Assembly: GCA_018894105.1 (NCBI GenBank)
Contig: CM032128.1
Coordinates: 28,481,299 to 28,545,298 of the forward strand
Source: Jacaranda mimosifolia
Lineage: Eukaryota > Streptophyta > Magnoliopsida > Lamiales > Bignoniaceae
DNA: 64,000 nucleotides
Reading direction: 5' to 3'
In this document: piece after piece, positions 12,540-25,600 of the stretch
How the letters are laid out: the number at the start of each line of letters is the position of its first letter
Position numbering within the stretch: position 1 is the first letter of the stretch
Translations under genes and position numbers: made by a program
Notes under the pieces: generated by a model
The model's input: the letters and a program-made list of their open reading frames with translations, nothing else
Told to the model about the DNA's origin: nothing
The model's database searches: none

Positions 12540-14795
12540 TTGAATTTGTCGACTCTCATCCTCCAGGATATAGGGCGCATACTGTATAATAAAGGTTTGT
12601 GTGGCATTAGGATCCAAATATTTTAACATAAAACTGAATAAACTAGCCCACACAACACCCCTAGGATCAAGACATGCATTGAATTCAGATTTAGAAAGGG
12701 AAAAATACATGGGTGATGACAGAAAATCGAAGAGCAAGAGAAAACTCTTGAAAACCGTCAAACTGTCTCTTCACCGGTGCAGAAGGATCACCACCGATTT
12801 TCCCTTGGATGGACTCCTCCGTTTTAGCTGAAATTTTTACAGGAACTCCTCAACCCTTTGACGATTCTTCAGTCAAAAATTCAGCCCAATCAGAATGCCA
12901 GAGGTCCTCCCAGAACTAATAAAACTGGCTGCCAGAAAACTGCTCCAGTCAAGAGCAAAAGCAACCAAATTAGCTTGCCTCTCATGTAAAAGTCCACACA
13001 CCAAATCTATGGTCTATTCTCTATAGAATGGCTAGAATAACTGCATAGAATAAGGGTAGGAAGTCTGGGAAGGAGGAGGAGGAGGAAGTTGGAGAGAACA
13101 ATGGGATGCTAACAAATTAGATTCCCACTACACAAAATATGGGGAGAAATCACACTAGTTATGCACACACTTGCTCTCTCTCACTCTTGGCCAGCCACAC
13201 TCCTATATCTATATATAGTAGTGGTCCACGAACATCCCCAAGGAGATGATGTCAAGTGTCCTTGCCAAGGTGGCCACTAACTAGTAATTAGTGAATAAGA
13301 ATATTAATTGAAGCACAAATTTCATCTTATGAAATGTCTTGCAATTAAATTCAAATTCACATTAAATGAACCATTCACTTAATTATTCTCCCAAAAATAA
13401 TCCTCCAACTCAATTAAATTAAACACTTTAATTTAACCAATAATAATTTGACTTAACTCTTAAGTCAAAAATGCTTAACTATTTAAGCTAGTCAAAGTCA
13501 ATTTAACCCTTAAATTAATTTTGACCTATTGATAGTCATGTGACATCAATTAACTAACCCTTAATTAATTGATCTTAATTTAACTCTTAAATTAATTTGA
13601 CCAATTTAACATTTAAATTGATCAAGTCAAAATGACTACAATTTCGCCTCCTCCAAAACGGTTATGAATTTTCTAACTCTTAGAAAACTCTACTTCCTTC
13701 AATTGACCATGTCATTGGATTTTGTGTGTGACCCATTAGGTTCTACCATTCATTGGACATGGGCTCACAACTCCTTGTGACTTTTGGAATATCAAATATT
13801 CACATTAGTTTAAACTCCTTTAAACTAAGCGACTCGATTCAATTAATCTCATTAATTGAAGAGTACCCAATCTCCATGGTCGATGTCCAATCTCAAGCCC
13901 ATGGAGCCCAACAAATTGGCCGAAATGAATGCTCTTAAAGAACCATTCTAGCATTACGCATACCATAAAAATACGGTCATTTCATCTCCTATCTCCCGAA
14001 AGAGGCCTAGGGCAAGATATTAGTCGGCTCCCTAATAGCCTTGATACTATGTTTCTATTCTTAATGTTCAATTCCCTTTGTGACCTCATCTTTGGAAACG
14101 CCTTTCCAAATTGTCACATCACCTTGCGCAAGGATTTCTTGGAATCAATCATTATAGAACACATGCACTCGCCCTTCACAAAGACGAAGAGTCGGATTCC
14201 ATCTTGGATCTCACAAACCTCCATGCCAAGTAGCTCATACCAATCTCAAACTGGAAGACCCGCTAAGTGATCAAGGAAGAGTCAAAGCGTGAGGACCGGA
14301 CATAAGGTTACCATGGATCCTCAAGTCAAAGGACTAATGATATGCACTACCATAAGCGGGAGAACTTGCCACTACTGACTTGCCACTTGGGCTATCTAGT
14401 GGATTCTTCAGGCGAGTCTTCAGTGCCTTGTTCCCTAACAAGCACCCACTAACATGCACCCGTATCTCATACAGTTGCTCATGGAACGAAACAATATCCA
14501 ACTCTTAGATTATGCAACGTTAGTGCAAGTCTATCCGGATCTTAGATGCCCCTGTTCTCTTAAGATCATATGACTTGGAAGGTTTAAGATCATGACCGTG
14601 TGAGACTTATTCCATGGTCACCAAACCAAGTCACATAGCTTTATGTGATCTAAGGCTTCATCCAAATGCCAGTGAAGTAAATGAAGAGCATATGATGAAG
14701 ATGGCCATATGATGAATATCATTCAATCAAGATTGTCTTATAATGAAATAGTTTACAAGGCCAATCTAATTGGCTTGCTGGGTACTATTCCAACA
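12540..14795 (-). repeat. Solo LTR nested in the first gag
   Basis: On the minus strand it begins TGTTGGAATAGTACCCAGC at 14795 and ends near GTCGACAAATTCAA at 12540. Flanks are AATCA on the left (12535-12539) and AATCG on the right (14796-14800), a 5-bp duplication with one change. No internal retroelement genes are present, so it is a solo LTR of about 2.26 kb, either a recombined element or an unusually long terminal repeat. The exact left boundary is uncertain by a base or two because the canonical TG/CA end is not clean there. Confidence 0.7.
13210..13218 (-). promoter_or_regulatory. TATA box of the nested solo LTR
   Basis: The minus strand reads CTATATATAGATATAGG at the boundary between an AT-rich upstream half and a GC-richer downstream part that begins with GAGAGAG. 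This is the usual U3/R layout of a plant LTR. Confidence 0.4.
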
Positions 14796-14800
14796 AATCG

Positions 14801-15417
14801 ACTAAAAATTACCTCATACTGGCTGACGGACTGATTTCCTTGAATTAAATTCATGAATTCTCGCTCTCACACCTATTTGACCACTAAGGGTAAATATGTG
14901 TCCATAAATTTTTAGGTGAAATTTACCCATGTCCTATAGTTTCCTGTAGCAATCCATATGCAGTCATTCATTTTCCACAAGCTCCTTGGAGATCCCACTA
15001 GGAGGAACGTGGCAATCACACTTTCTATTCGTCTGGGTAGCATAGGGTCTAGAATATGACTTCTAGGTTCTCTACCCATTCTTCTGCTTTTCGGTTATTC
15101 GATTCTCCAAAAAACTTCGGGCGCTGGAAGTGAAGGAATTGTTCCAACGCCCAATCTTCAGCCATCTCATGAACAACTCTGGCTCCACCACCTGGTTGTT
15201 AACCTTGTTGCCTAAATCCCGGTTCCCTCTAGTACACTGGGTCTACTGACTAACCCACTGAAAGGGTTTATGAAACCTCTTCTTCTTGCATAGCTTCAGA
15301 GTAAGCAGGTGCACCTCGTCTTGGAGCCCGTCGGTTATTGACCTGTCGCCCGGGAGGTCTTCCCCATCATCCAGTTCTAGGTGGAACAAGTGCACCAGAA
15401 CTTCCTTGAGATGCCAT
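14801..15417 (-). pseudogene. First gag module, 5' half
   Basis: The ATG at 15417 (MASQGSSGALVPPRTG) lies about 300 bases inside the primer binding site, the correct place for gag. Recognisable gag motifs follow: LHFQRPKFFGES then RKAEEWVENLEVIF (about 15120-15040), ending QYEVIFSRF at 14801, where the solo LTR cuts the frame. There are at least six in-frame stops or shifts. Confidence 0.75.
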
Positions 15418-15720
15418 CAACTCTAACTCCTCCAAACTTCCAAGAATAAAAGAAAATGAAGAATTAGATGAAATCAAATCAGACTCATAGTTACACGAGT
15501 TCTAATAATTCTATGATAAATGACAAGATCTTATAGACATCCTGTAGTATATATACTCATCTCATTAACATCAACTGATCACATTCATCTTAAATCCTCA
15601 AATCACACTGGAATTTTCTAATACACAAAACACCTAAAATTCATACTCAAACTAACCTAAACAAAAGGTCATTCACGAATCCCAACGATACCCAAATACC
15701 TACGTCATCGACATACCTAA

Positions 15721-15732
15721 GCTCTGATACCA
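15721..15732 (-). other. Primer binding site (initiator tRNA-Met)
   Basis: Minus strand TGGTATCAGAGC, the standard plant LTR-element PBS, four bases inside the LTR that ends at 15737. It fixes 15737-18885 as the 5' LTR and minus as the element's sense strand. Confidence 0.92.
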
Positions 15733-15736
15733 CCTC

Positions 15737-18700
15737 TATAATGCCCCCACTCGGGATAGCACCTAAGCTGAAGCGCCACTCAGTCCAAACTTAAATTAAA
15801 CCCACAATACATACAATAGGCCCATTAGAAAAAAAAATTCAAAACTTATCAGAGAGCAGCGACGAGCTTCAACCTAAACAAACCTTAACAAAAATGCAAT
15901 TTACATGCCACGATAGATCCCATCATACATTGTTTCATACATACTACAACCTTAAGTTCAAATCTGACATATCACAATATCTCTAAGTTTAAAACCTAAC
16001 ATACAAGTGATCCCATACACAAATATAAAAATATGATCTATTACAAAACATATATACTTCAATCCAAGCCTGAAATGCATCTTCATCAACAATTCCTTTC
16101 TGAGAAATTCAAGGATAAAACATGGGGCAAGTCCAAAGGACTTAGTAATGAATAATCATAATAGTAAGTAGTAGGGATCTGTCGAGGAAGAATCAACTCA
16201 ACAGATTAACATTAAACAATCAAAATAAGAGCATATCAAGTGATTACAGTCAGGATACAACAAGGCAAAATAGATCAAATTACAGGCAATTAGGATACAA
16301 TCGGGTAAAATAGCTATTATCAAATACCAAGATTATCAATAGGTACTAACTCAGGAGTTGTGGCTGTCAGCTCGAACGGCCCGGGATCATCTCAACTGGA
16401 TCAGTTTAGGAGGAATGGTCCATCTCAACTATATCAGTTTGGGAAAAAATATAGACGGCTCATCCGGCCTAGATAACAACCTAATCTAGACTAAGAAACT
16501 ATCACATCCTCATTACTCCATGAGCGGAATACAAACAATCAGAATCCAATCAGAATACGAAGCAGAACACGCTTATCAGATTTTTCTTATATCACAAGTT
16601 TTGGGCTTACGACATATCCCATTCACCTAGCAGGGATTAACATTCCATTATTTACCTAAGAGTATAGGCTTACATCTTATCCCATGCACACAGCAGGGAT
16701 TAACGTCGTATTATTTAACTAAGAGTTTTGGGCATAAGATTTATCCCATGCACCTAGCAAGGATTGATGTTTCGTTACTTATTCAAGAATTCAAGGCTTA
16801 CGGCTTATCCCACGTGCCTAGCATGGATTAACATCCTATTTTTTCCATATAACAATTACAAATGGTAATATGTAACAGAACAGTCAGATAACAGAACGGA
16901 CGGATAACAGATGAGATGTTTTAGGCGATACAGGTAACAGACAAGAGTTCTGGGAGATACAGATAACAACCAAGAGTTCTGGGCGCTAGAACAGACAGGA
17001 TTAAGAATCACAATCAAGAGATAACCCACACAGAGGTGTACATATCAGTTAACAAATAACAAGTAAGATCTCAACAGATCACAAATTTCAATAAACATGA
17101 TGCAATTACAGTACAAAATGGAAACATGAACCCTTACAGGGGTTTATCATAATAACACATAGATGCATTCAAATGCCAAATTGACAGACCCTCACAGGGG
17201 TACAATAAATATTTAATAAGCTTGTACAAAGTAAGTACCAATCGGTGGATCCTCACAGGGATACATGATAACAAACGAGATCTCAATCAATTCATAGATT
17301 TTAATAATCAAGATGTAGTACAGTATATAAATAGGAACCCTCACAGGGGTTTATCACAATAATAGATAAGTATAAGAAAAGCCAAGTTGGCAAACCCTCA
17401 CCTCTATAGTCTTAGAAAATTCAGTCCACAATCAGCAATCTACTAGTCAGCAGGATCGACTTCTTTATCACCTAACGAAAAGTATAAGTTCACATTCAAA
17501 ATCCCCATTCAACTCTAATAATCTTTAATAATTAAAATCTTACTATTAATAGTCGCCAAATCACTACTTAATCAATCAACATGATAATTAGGATTCGATC
17601 GGTACTATCGATACGAAACGTGCTAATTAAACTGATTATTACAGAAATAATTATGGGGTTCGCATCGATTCCAGTAATAGGATATAATCTAGTCCTTAAT
17701 TACATAAGTATCCTCATAACATTATCCCAAATCAACAATAATAGTACAATCATCATAATTAACCCAATTGTTGCCACTTAGGTCTCAAATTCATAAAATC
17801 CTCAAATTAGGGTTTGAATCCTTTAATAAACTTAATTAATCCAAGTTATCGTATGATAAATTTGAATTTGGGTCCACTAAGCACTTGTATATATATCCAT
17901 GTATTGGTGTATATATACAACTCATATATCAAATCCTTTTTTTTTACATAATACAAGATTTATAAAGGAAAGGGTACAATACACATGTATATATACATAA
18001 TCCCATTCCAACTCTTAACCTAAGATTCGATTATTGGAGTTCCAAAATCACAAACCAAAAGCACAGTCACAATCATCACAATGAGCTTAAGAAACAATCC
18101 CAATTCCGCCGCTGTCCTCCGTTTGCCATTGGAATAGGCTAAAACCACCACCAAAATATGCCTTTTCGCTCAACCAAGCAAAACCCATGTTAATTTTACC
18201 AATCACCACCGAATTGATCATCAATTTTTTTGGTAAGCCTCAACGCTGCCGCCCGCCACCTTTGATTTTTCTTCAATTCTGTCGTCCAAGGTTGCCCATT
18301 TCCAAAATTGAAACTGCCTACATAATCCCCAAGTTGAACCCAACAAAACCCAGTTCTCAAATATGAGTTTCAATCACCGGTGAAGTCACGTCCTTCACCT
18401 TCGCCGATGCTCTACTTTCAGTCTCAATTTTCAGCTATTTCTACGATTAAATTGGGAAGTTCTCGGTACTGGCTTGTTCGCCGTGAAGAAATGAAGAAGA
18501 TAGTTGGTTTAGTTTGCTGGGTCGGGCGTCTTCGGTGAAGGCGTTTGGTGATGCATGCAGGAAGAGTGAAGAAGAAGGGGGATTGAAATGCTATATATAA
18601 TACTATTTTCAGACATTAAAGATTGACCCCCTAAACTCTACCCCAGTCTTCAATTAATAGTGCCTAACATTGGACTATTTGACCCAAAATATTCTTACTT

Positions 18701-18885
18701 TGACCCACAAAACTTTCCAAACATTGGTCAATTAAGTTTTATCTATTTGCAATTTGACCTCAAAACTTGCAATTTTCATGCAATTAAGTTCTTCTCATTA
18801 ATTTTTCGAGCCCTAAAATCTGACCAACCAATGTCTTGATTTTTAAATCCTTATTTTTAAAATACCAATTTTTTAGGGGTGTTCA
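15737..18885 (-). repeat. 5' LTR of the gypsy element (3149 bp)
   Basis: Homologous to 5917-9498 over its length, ending GGGGTGTTCA next to the CAAAT duplication. The edge next to the PBS has drifted (TATAATGCC for TGTAACACC). It carries about 40 bp near 16390-16440 that the other LTR lacks and lacks about 45 bp present near 9230. Confidence 0.92.
18591..18601 (-). promoter_or_regulatory. TATA box in the 5' LTR
   Basis: Minus strand TTATATATAGC about 290 bp from the LTR start, conserved at the matching place in the 3' LTR (about 9160-9172). It is the likely core promoter for the gypsy transcript. Confidence 0.5.
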
Positions 18886-18890
18886 CAAAT
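18886..18890. repeat. Target-site duplication CAAAT, right copy
   Basis: Matches 5912-5916 exactly and lies directly after the terminal CA of the LTR. Confidence 0.9.
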
Positions 18891-19065
18891 GATGACATTA
18901 ATTTGAACTATTTAGCTAGAGAAGATATTGAACCTGATGTTGTAGATGATGTTCTAATGGCATTAGAGAGCGTAGATATGATGTCGAATATGATTCATGT
19001 GATGTGGAAAATGAAACATTAAATCAATATTTTGATGAAGATGAAGGATATTCATACTTACTCAT
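18886..19065 (+). pseudogene. TNP2-like transposase, 3' part beyond the gypsy insertion
   Basis: Removing the gypsy element and one CAAAT copy lets the reading before 5911 (ATVLAN) continue in frame into DDINLNYLAREDIEPDVVDD, an acidic tail like that of CACTA transposases. The frame shifts after about 25 codons. A donor-like AAAAGTAAGC ends the segment. Confidence 0.7.
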
Positions 19066-20884
19066 GAAAAGTAAGCTACCAAAAACAACCATTTAATTTA
19101 ACTTAACATAGGTTCAAATGTTATGCATTCAATAGAATAATTTACATAAGTATTTATCAACATAGTTGCATTCATTTCTATTGTTTGACTTTCATGCAAT
19201 ATAAAATATACTTCTTTTGTTCATTTTCATTCTAACTTGAGTCTTAGTCGTGTTACATACATGTTGTCAAATGCTATTAAATGTCATATCTTGCATTTTA
19301 TTGTTTAAATTCTCAAACTCTAAATTTTTGTTTTGTTTAATTTCAAATTCAATAGAATATTATTCTTGCATTCCTACATTTTCAATTTTGTTTGAATACT
19401 TTTGCTGGAATGTTTATCTCATTCTACTTATTTTCTTCGATGTTATTATTGAAATGATTAATTTATTTTGTTTTTTTTTTCTTTTTTGCAGTGAAAATGC
19501 CGCTTAAGGAAGTTGTGTTGCATTGTCCAATAACTAGGAATGTTCCACCAAAGATGAATGAAGGCACTCAAAATCCTTCAACCACAAAAATTGCTAATCC
19601 CACACGTCTGCGCAAATCTCCACGTTTGACAAGAAATCAACTTTCAACTTCTGATGTGCCCAAAACCAAGAGTGTTACTAGTACAAGTAGGAAGTTGTTT
19701 CCTCAACCTTTAAAGCCTATGATAGTTGTAGATCCTTCCACATTGCCACTTATAACTACGAGTCAGGTTTCTTTGTCTACAAACCAACAAGAATCTTCTC
19801 CAGCTGTCGTTCAGACTAACCCTATAGCTACACACCACCAAGTAACTCCACGTGTTACTATGAGAGCTCTAGCTAATCAGTAGGCATCTCCAGCTACTTC
19901 AAATCCTCATGCCATGCCATCACCATCAATAGATGCACCATTGATTCCTCTATCATCAGGTACTCAGCCACAAGAAGAGACTCAATCTTTAAGAACTCTA
20001 CTCTCCAAAGAAGGTATTGGAGAGATTGGAACTACAAATCCTACTCCGACCATAGGTTAATAACTCTACATCAAATTAACTTTTTTTAATTCACATAATT
20101 TATAATTGTGTCTACTATTTTTATATTTGTATATTGGCAAATAAAAAATAGGTCCTGCAAAAAATAAAGGTCCTGGTGCAAGCACAGGCAAGACAATAGA
20201 GAGAGAAATTGCAAAAAATGTAAGTGTTAGTACTTTTAATATGTTATGTGCATTATTTCAATGCGTTCACTTAAGTCTTCTTATTTATGATTTTATCAGG
20301 GGGCAAAGTGTTGGAAATTGAATTTCCTGAGGGCTTAAAGAGGCCGATCAAGTATGCTTCCCATTTGCCTAATGGGATTGGTATTATTGTTCGCCATAGT
20401 CCTAAACTTGATTGGAAAATGTCATGGAAAAAAGTTCCAGAACATGATAAATTGCCTGTGTATGCTAGACTAGATATATGTCCATTACCTATTAGATAAA
20501 ATTTTAAGCTTTCCATTTATTATATGCACATGGATATTCATTATCTTAGTGATTGACTTTATGTCTAATTTAATATAGTTCTAGCAATGGTTTTCAATTA
20601 AAGGATGCCAGACCGATCTTGTGGTCACAATGCATGTAGAGGACATGTTTGCGGAGAGCTACAAGCATTATAAGGGAAGATTAAGTGAGATATACAGGAA
20701 AAAGGTTCAAAGTTGGGATTATGTGATATCTTTGGAGATGCTAAGTTTCTGGTATTAGGTTACATAATAGTTGGCAACATTGGGGTTTTTATTTATTGCA
20801 TGTCGATGAAGAAGAATTACCTTTTCCTTTTAGCTACTAAGTTTTTGTTCTTTTTATATTTTGAATGTTGATGTATTTCATTTT

Positions 20885-21215
20885 TACAAGTAGATGGGAT
20901 AAATGCTTGAATTCTAAATGTTGGTTTGGTTTTTTATTGTTATTTGATGTCATTTTTTGTTGCAATTTTTTTTTAGTTTTCTTTTGTTAGATGCTGGTGT
21001 ATTTGATTTTTTTGTAAGTAGATGGGATAAATTTTAGTTTGCTTTTGTTGGTTATTTGATGTAATTATTTGTTGCATAATTTTTATTATTTTTCGTTAAT
21101 TGGATGCTGAAGCATTTTATTTTTGTAAGTAGATGGGACAAGTGTTCGGATTCTAAATGTTGGATTAATTTTTTTTGTTATTTCATATAATTATTTGTTG
21201 CATGTAATTAAGACC
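20885..21215. repeat. Degenerate tandem repeat, three units of 110-130 bp
   Basis: GTAAGTAGATGGGAYAA followed by a T-rich tract and TTATTTGATGTAATTATTTGTTGCA recurs with GTAGATGGG at 20890, 21018 and 21129. It lies in an intron-like part of the tnpA-like gene. Confidence 0.6.
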
Positions 21216-21229
21216 AATAGAAGCCCTAT

Positions 21230-21545
21230 TTCAGTATGAAAGTAACTAGTTTTAACTTGAAACTTGGCTCAAACTCTATCCAACTTCACCTTTGTTTCAG
21301 GATGGCATTACGGTATAGGTTCAAGGTGAAATTGACCTTAAAGTAGATAGATTTTCAGCTCAACTTCGAGCTGAAAATGAGGGCAGTTTTGAGGGCAATT
21401 TTAAGTTGAAACTGACCTAAGTGTGGTCAGTTTCAGCTTGGTTAGTTTGAGCTTGAAATTGAGATTTAGTTTTCAATTTCAAGCTGAAATTTGCTATGCT
21501 TGGGCTTTAAGCCGAGGCGCACTTTAAAATATATCAAATTGAAAT
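21230..21545. other. Intron segment dense in short inverted AGCTTGAAATT-type motifs
   Basis: Motifs of the form TTTCAGCTTG, CAAGCTGAAATT and GAAATTGACCT alternate in both directions, so the region could fold strongly. It may be a decayed MITE in the CACTA intron; no flanking duplication was found. Confidence 0.35.
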
Positions 21546-22284
21546 TGACATAAGTTTGTTTTTCTACATCTTCACAAAATTATATGTAAATGCAGGAAAG
21601 GTCGAGGATCAATGTAGGAAATAGAGCACATATCATATACTCTCATACATCTGATTCTAAATTATTCACTGTACGATTAATGGAAATAGTAATATATCAT
21701 TTTAAATTTTATTTATTTATATTTTCTCTTGTTATTATATAAAGTTCTATACTAAAACTTCTACTTACAATTGCAAAGGAAAATCAAAGCGCAGTGGACA
21801 ATTTTGGAGTCACTCATATGAAGAAAGGTAACGGAGAGTGTGTGAATGCTACAACTGCCAAGCATGTGAGTTCATGTTCTATAACAAAATATCCCTTATA
21901 TTTAAGTACGTACGTATATATATATATATATTTATGCTCATAACAAAATGAAATGAGGGATGAAGTACTAGAAGAAGGACTCCAGGAAGTGTCTAAAAGG
22001 GACATTATTAAAGAGTCATTGGGCACACGGATGGGATATGAGAGAGGCATGGGTCATGGAATTGTACCGTCTAAAAGCAGCAAGAAAATGAAACTTCAAG
22101 CTATAGAACTTCAAACAGTGAAGGAGAAATTGAGCAAAGCTGAAAATAATTTAGACAGTGCATTGGATCTCATCAAAACTCAACAAGAGCAATGCCAACA
22201 ACAAGCTGCAAAAATAGCAAGCCTTGAAGACAGTCAGACCGAGCTGAAGCAACTCTTGTTGGCGTTGCAAGACAAACTCACTTG

Positions 22285-22629
22285 AAGGTAAGTATGTCCT
22301 TATGGTGTAATATGATTTTACTTGAATTTTGCGTATATGGAATTTTGTGATATATTATAATCAAAATTAAGAATAATAAATTTAGAGTTATGAACATTGA
22401 GGCCTTATATTGTTGTTTTATTTGATTGTTTGTCACTTGTCATGTGTAGAATGATTAGCTGAGTTGAATTAAATTACAAGAATTATAATTTTCAGAATTT
22501 TACTGTGTTTTTTTTCAACATGTGAGTTCTTATATATGTAAATAATTGGGAGAACTTTTAGTTTGGAGACTATTATGGACTTTTCCACTTAAAGTCGTGT
22601 TATTAGAAAAAAAATATGATATGTTACAT
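22285..22629. other. 3' flank of the tnpA-like gene
   Basis: AT-rich sequence with no open frame of note, part of the CACTA element up to the solo LTR insertion. Confidence 0.5.
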
Positions 22630-25600
22630 TGTAACACCCCTAAAAATTTAGTATTATTGAAAAATAAGGATTTAGAAATCAAGGTATTGGTTGATCGGAT
22701 TTTAGGACTCGAAAAATTAATAAAATGGACTTGATTGTCAGAATTTTGGAAGTTTTGGGGTAGAATTGCAATTTGAGAAGACTTGATTGGATCACATTTT
22801 AGGAATTTTGGGGTTTGCATAGAATTAATTTTGGTCAAAGGGGTCAAAGTGAGGCACCCACTTTGTTAAGGGCTGATTTGATGTTGGTGGAAACCTTTGA
22901 GGACTTAATTGAAAGCTGACTAAAACTTTTGGGGGTCAATCTGTGAATATGGAAAGATTAATTTATATATATTTGATTTGCATTCCCTCCCCCCCCCCCC
23001 AATTTTCATCATCTTCCCCACCGAACACCCTCAACCCCATCACTGACGAACCTCTCCGTCGAAAACCAAACCTCAAAACTAACCCAACCACCATTTCCTC
23101 TCATCACGATGAGCACGTCGGTACCACACGCATGCACAAACATCAACGAATGATGGAAAAATGGAGGATCGAAAATGAGGAACGGTGGAGCTTGATGGGT
23201 TCCACTTTACGGTGACTGCTAGACGCAATCCAGGTGTAGGTTTGTAGGTCTTAGCTCAAGGATAAATATGGTGGGTTTTGACTGAGGTTTTAGGCGAAGG
23301 CGATGGCAAAATTGACGAAAAATAGTCACGATAGTGTTAGGTGGCGCTATGGGTTTTCTGGCAAATTAAGTTTCAATGTGGCAGAGAATCGAAAAATTGA
23401 TTGAGGGGTTTGATTTGTGGAGTTGAGACGCATCTTTTGCTGGTGTTGTTGGCCATCTTTGGCCGCGATGAAGAGATAAAATCTTCATCTTGTCGCAAGG
23501 CTAATCATGATTTTGGGGCTCTGATAAGAATATATTAGGTAAATGGCCGAATTTGGGTTGTAATTGTATGCATGTGTATGTATGTACCTTCAAATTCATG
23601 TGATATATTGTACCAACTAAAGAATACGCGATCTGATCGGAAAAATTGAGACATGCGTGTATACTATAGGCTAAGTGAGTCGGGATTTGTATTATTTTAT
23701 GATAATCTTGGGATTAATTGAACTAATCTGAAGAGAAAACCCTAATTTTATATATTTGAGACATAAAGTGGAAAATTGGATTATTAAGATGATTGGACTA
23801 TTACATCCTATTATTGGAACTGATAAAACCCTAAAACTACCATATTAGCCGAGCAGTAGTAATTTTAGACTGCTAATGATGAAACTATAATTATTATGGA
23901 TTATTAGAGTTGAATGGAGATTTTGACTGTGATTATGCTATTTTGGTTAGGTGACGAAGAAGTGGGTCCTGCTGACCAGTAGATTGCTGACTTCGGTTAC
24001 CTTTTCTGAGATTATGGAGGTGAGAGTCTGCTAATCTGGCACTTCTTGTACCTATCGATTTTCTTGATAAACCTCTGTAAGGGTTGATACTTGACTTGAT
24101 TATCGCACTCTGTTATTTGTTGTACCCTGTGAGGGTCCACCAATCTGGCACCTCTTGTACCTATCGATTTTCTTGATAAACCCCTTTGAGGGTTGGTATT
24201 GACTTGATTACCGTACTCTATTAATTATTGTTACCCTGTGAGGGATTTGACAATTAGTTCTTGCTTTGTATGAGCTTATTCCATACCTATCGTTAAACCC
24301 GTTAGTTTCCGCTGATTTGATACTCGTCTTGATTTTCGTTATCGTTGTTGTTGATTATCGAACCCTATGAGGTTCCCAGAACTTTTATCCATATTTTGTA
24401 TCGCTCGATTGCCTATTATTGCTTGTTATCTGTTAATTGACATGTACACCCCTATGAGGGTTATTTCTTGATCGTGCTTTGATATGACTTTGTTCTTGTC
24501 CGTTCTGGCGCCCAGAACTCCTGTTTGTTAATTGTTACTATTTCATTAACTAATTAGCCTGTTATTTGTTACCGTTCTGTTATGTGGATCCCAACTGTTA
24601 AGCTCGGGATGAGCCGTTATGTGGATCCCAGTTGTTAGTCTTGGGACATGTCGTACGTTTGACTAAATGACTGACTAATTGATTTTCTGACTGATTGATT
24701 GACAAATCAACTGACTGACCGATTGACCAACTGTCAAATTGACTGACTGACTGACCTGTATAAGGAGAATCTGATATGCCTTTCCTATTCTGATTCGTGG
24801 GATGGCATGTGATATTCGAATTGATTATTCTGATTGTATCTGATTCTTTGTAAACTGTTCATGGAGCAATAAGGAAGAAGAGATTCCTATTTGCTTATCT
24901 TGTTATATCCTGAAATGTTCCTGTTTAGTTGTTAACCTATAATCTGTTGCGTTTATTCTTCTTTAGTTGTTAACCAATAATCTGTTGGGTTTATTCTTCC
25001 TTAGTTGTTAACCTATAATTTGTTCGGTTTATTCTTCCTCGACAGATCCCTAGTGCCCACTATTTCAATTATCCCTCACTAAGTTATTTGGACTTACCCT
25101 CGTATTTCTTTGACTTTCTCAAACAGGGTTAAGTGATGAGCTTGAACTCCAAGCTTGGATTGGCAAACACCTTTTGTAATAGAAAATGGTTGTATATGCA
25201 TATGGGTACTCTTGGACATTTTGTATACCTAAGAGATATTGTGATATGTTAAGTCTGGATATAACATCTGCAGGGCGTGTTTATATTATGAAATATTATG
25301 GGATCAGTATGGTTTGTATATATACTTTTGTTAAGGTTTGCTTAAGACAAAAATTATTGTTGTATCTGATAGTAGAACAGGTGTTTGTAACTATTATAGG
25401 ATCAATCGTATGTTAAGTTATAACTTTGTGATATTGTGATATGATAGGATGAGATTAAGGTCTATGGCATGTATGAATTGTGTTACTTATGTTGATATTT
25501 TTGTTCTGAATATTGTGGGATTATTAATTATAACACTCTGATATTATGGTATTAAGTTTAAAGCATGCTGTGAGTTGATGATCATTATGGTTTATTGGAG

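Larger units (their letters stand above)
5917..18885 (-). mobile_element. Ty3/gypsy LTR retrotransposon, Tekay/Del-like, composite and decayed
   Basis: Long LTRs (5917-9498 and 15737-18885) flank an internal region with a minus-strand primer binding site complementary to initiator tRNA-Met (15721-15732) and a polypurine tract (9499-9515), so the element reads right to left. A perfect CAAAT duplication flanks it. Going down the minus strand the internal region shows gag, zinc knuckle, protease, a truncated reverse transcriptase and then a second gag with its own zinc knuckle. No integrase or chromodomain is visible. The LTR length, the terminal TGTAACACCCC and the hairpin plus purine tract before the 3' LTR suggest the Tekay/Del lineage; that assignment is inference. 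Confidence 0.92.
19491..22284 (+). pseudogene. tnpA-like second CACTA gene, multi-exon, with stops
   Basis: Resembles the plant En/Spm accessory protein family (Transposase_24), which binds subterminal repeats. Likely exons: 19491-20058 (after TTTTTTGCAG; Ser/Thr/Pro-rich with RLRKSPRLTRNQ; in-frame TAG at 19881); 20152-20220 (donor GTAAGTG); 20299-20498 (VLEIEFPEGLKRPIKYAS, IGIIVRHSPKLDWK); about 20585-20750 (FAESYKHYKGRLSEIYRKK); about 21597-21675 (RSRINVGNRAHI); about 21780-21865 (FGVTHMKKGNGECVNATTAKH); and 21950-22284. The last contains LGTRMGYERGMGHGI, the family's G-Y-x-R-G-x-G motif, followed by a coiled coil (KEKLSKAENNLDSALDL). The borders after 20498 are unclear and there is a stop at 20499. 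Confidence 0.7.

Noticed and set aside
22943..23215. 90-codon frame in the solo LTR
   Set aside because: Begins in a microsatellite and poly-C, has no domain, and is not conserved in the two related LTRs.
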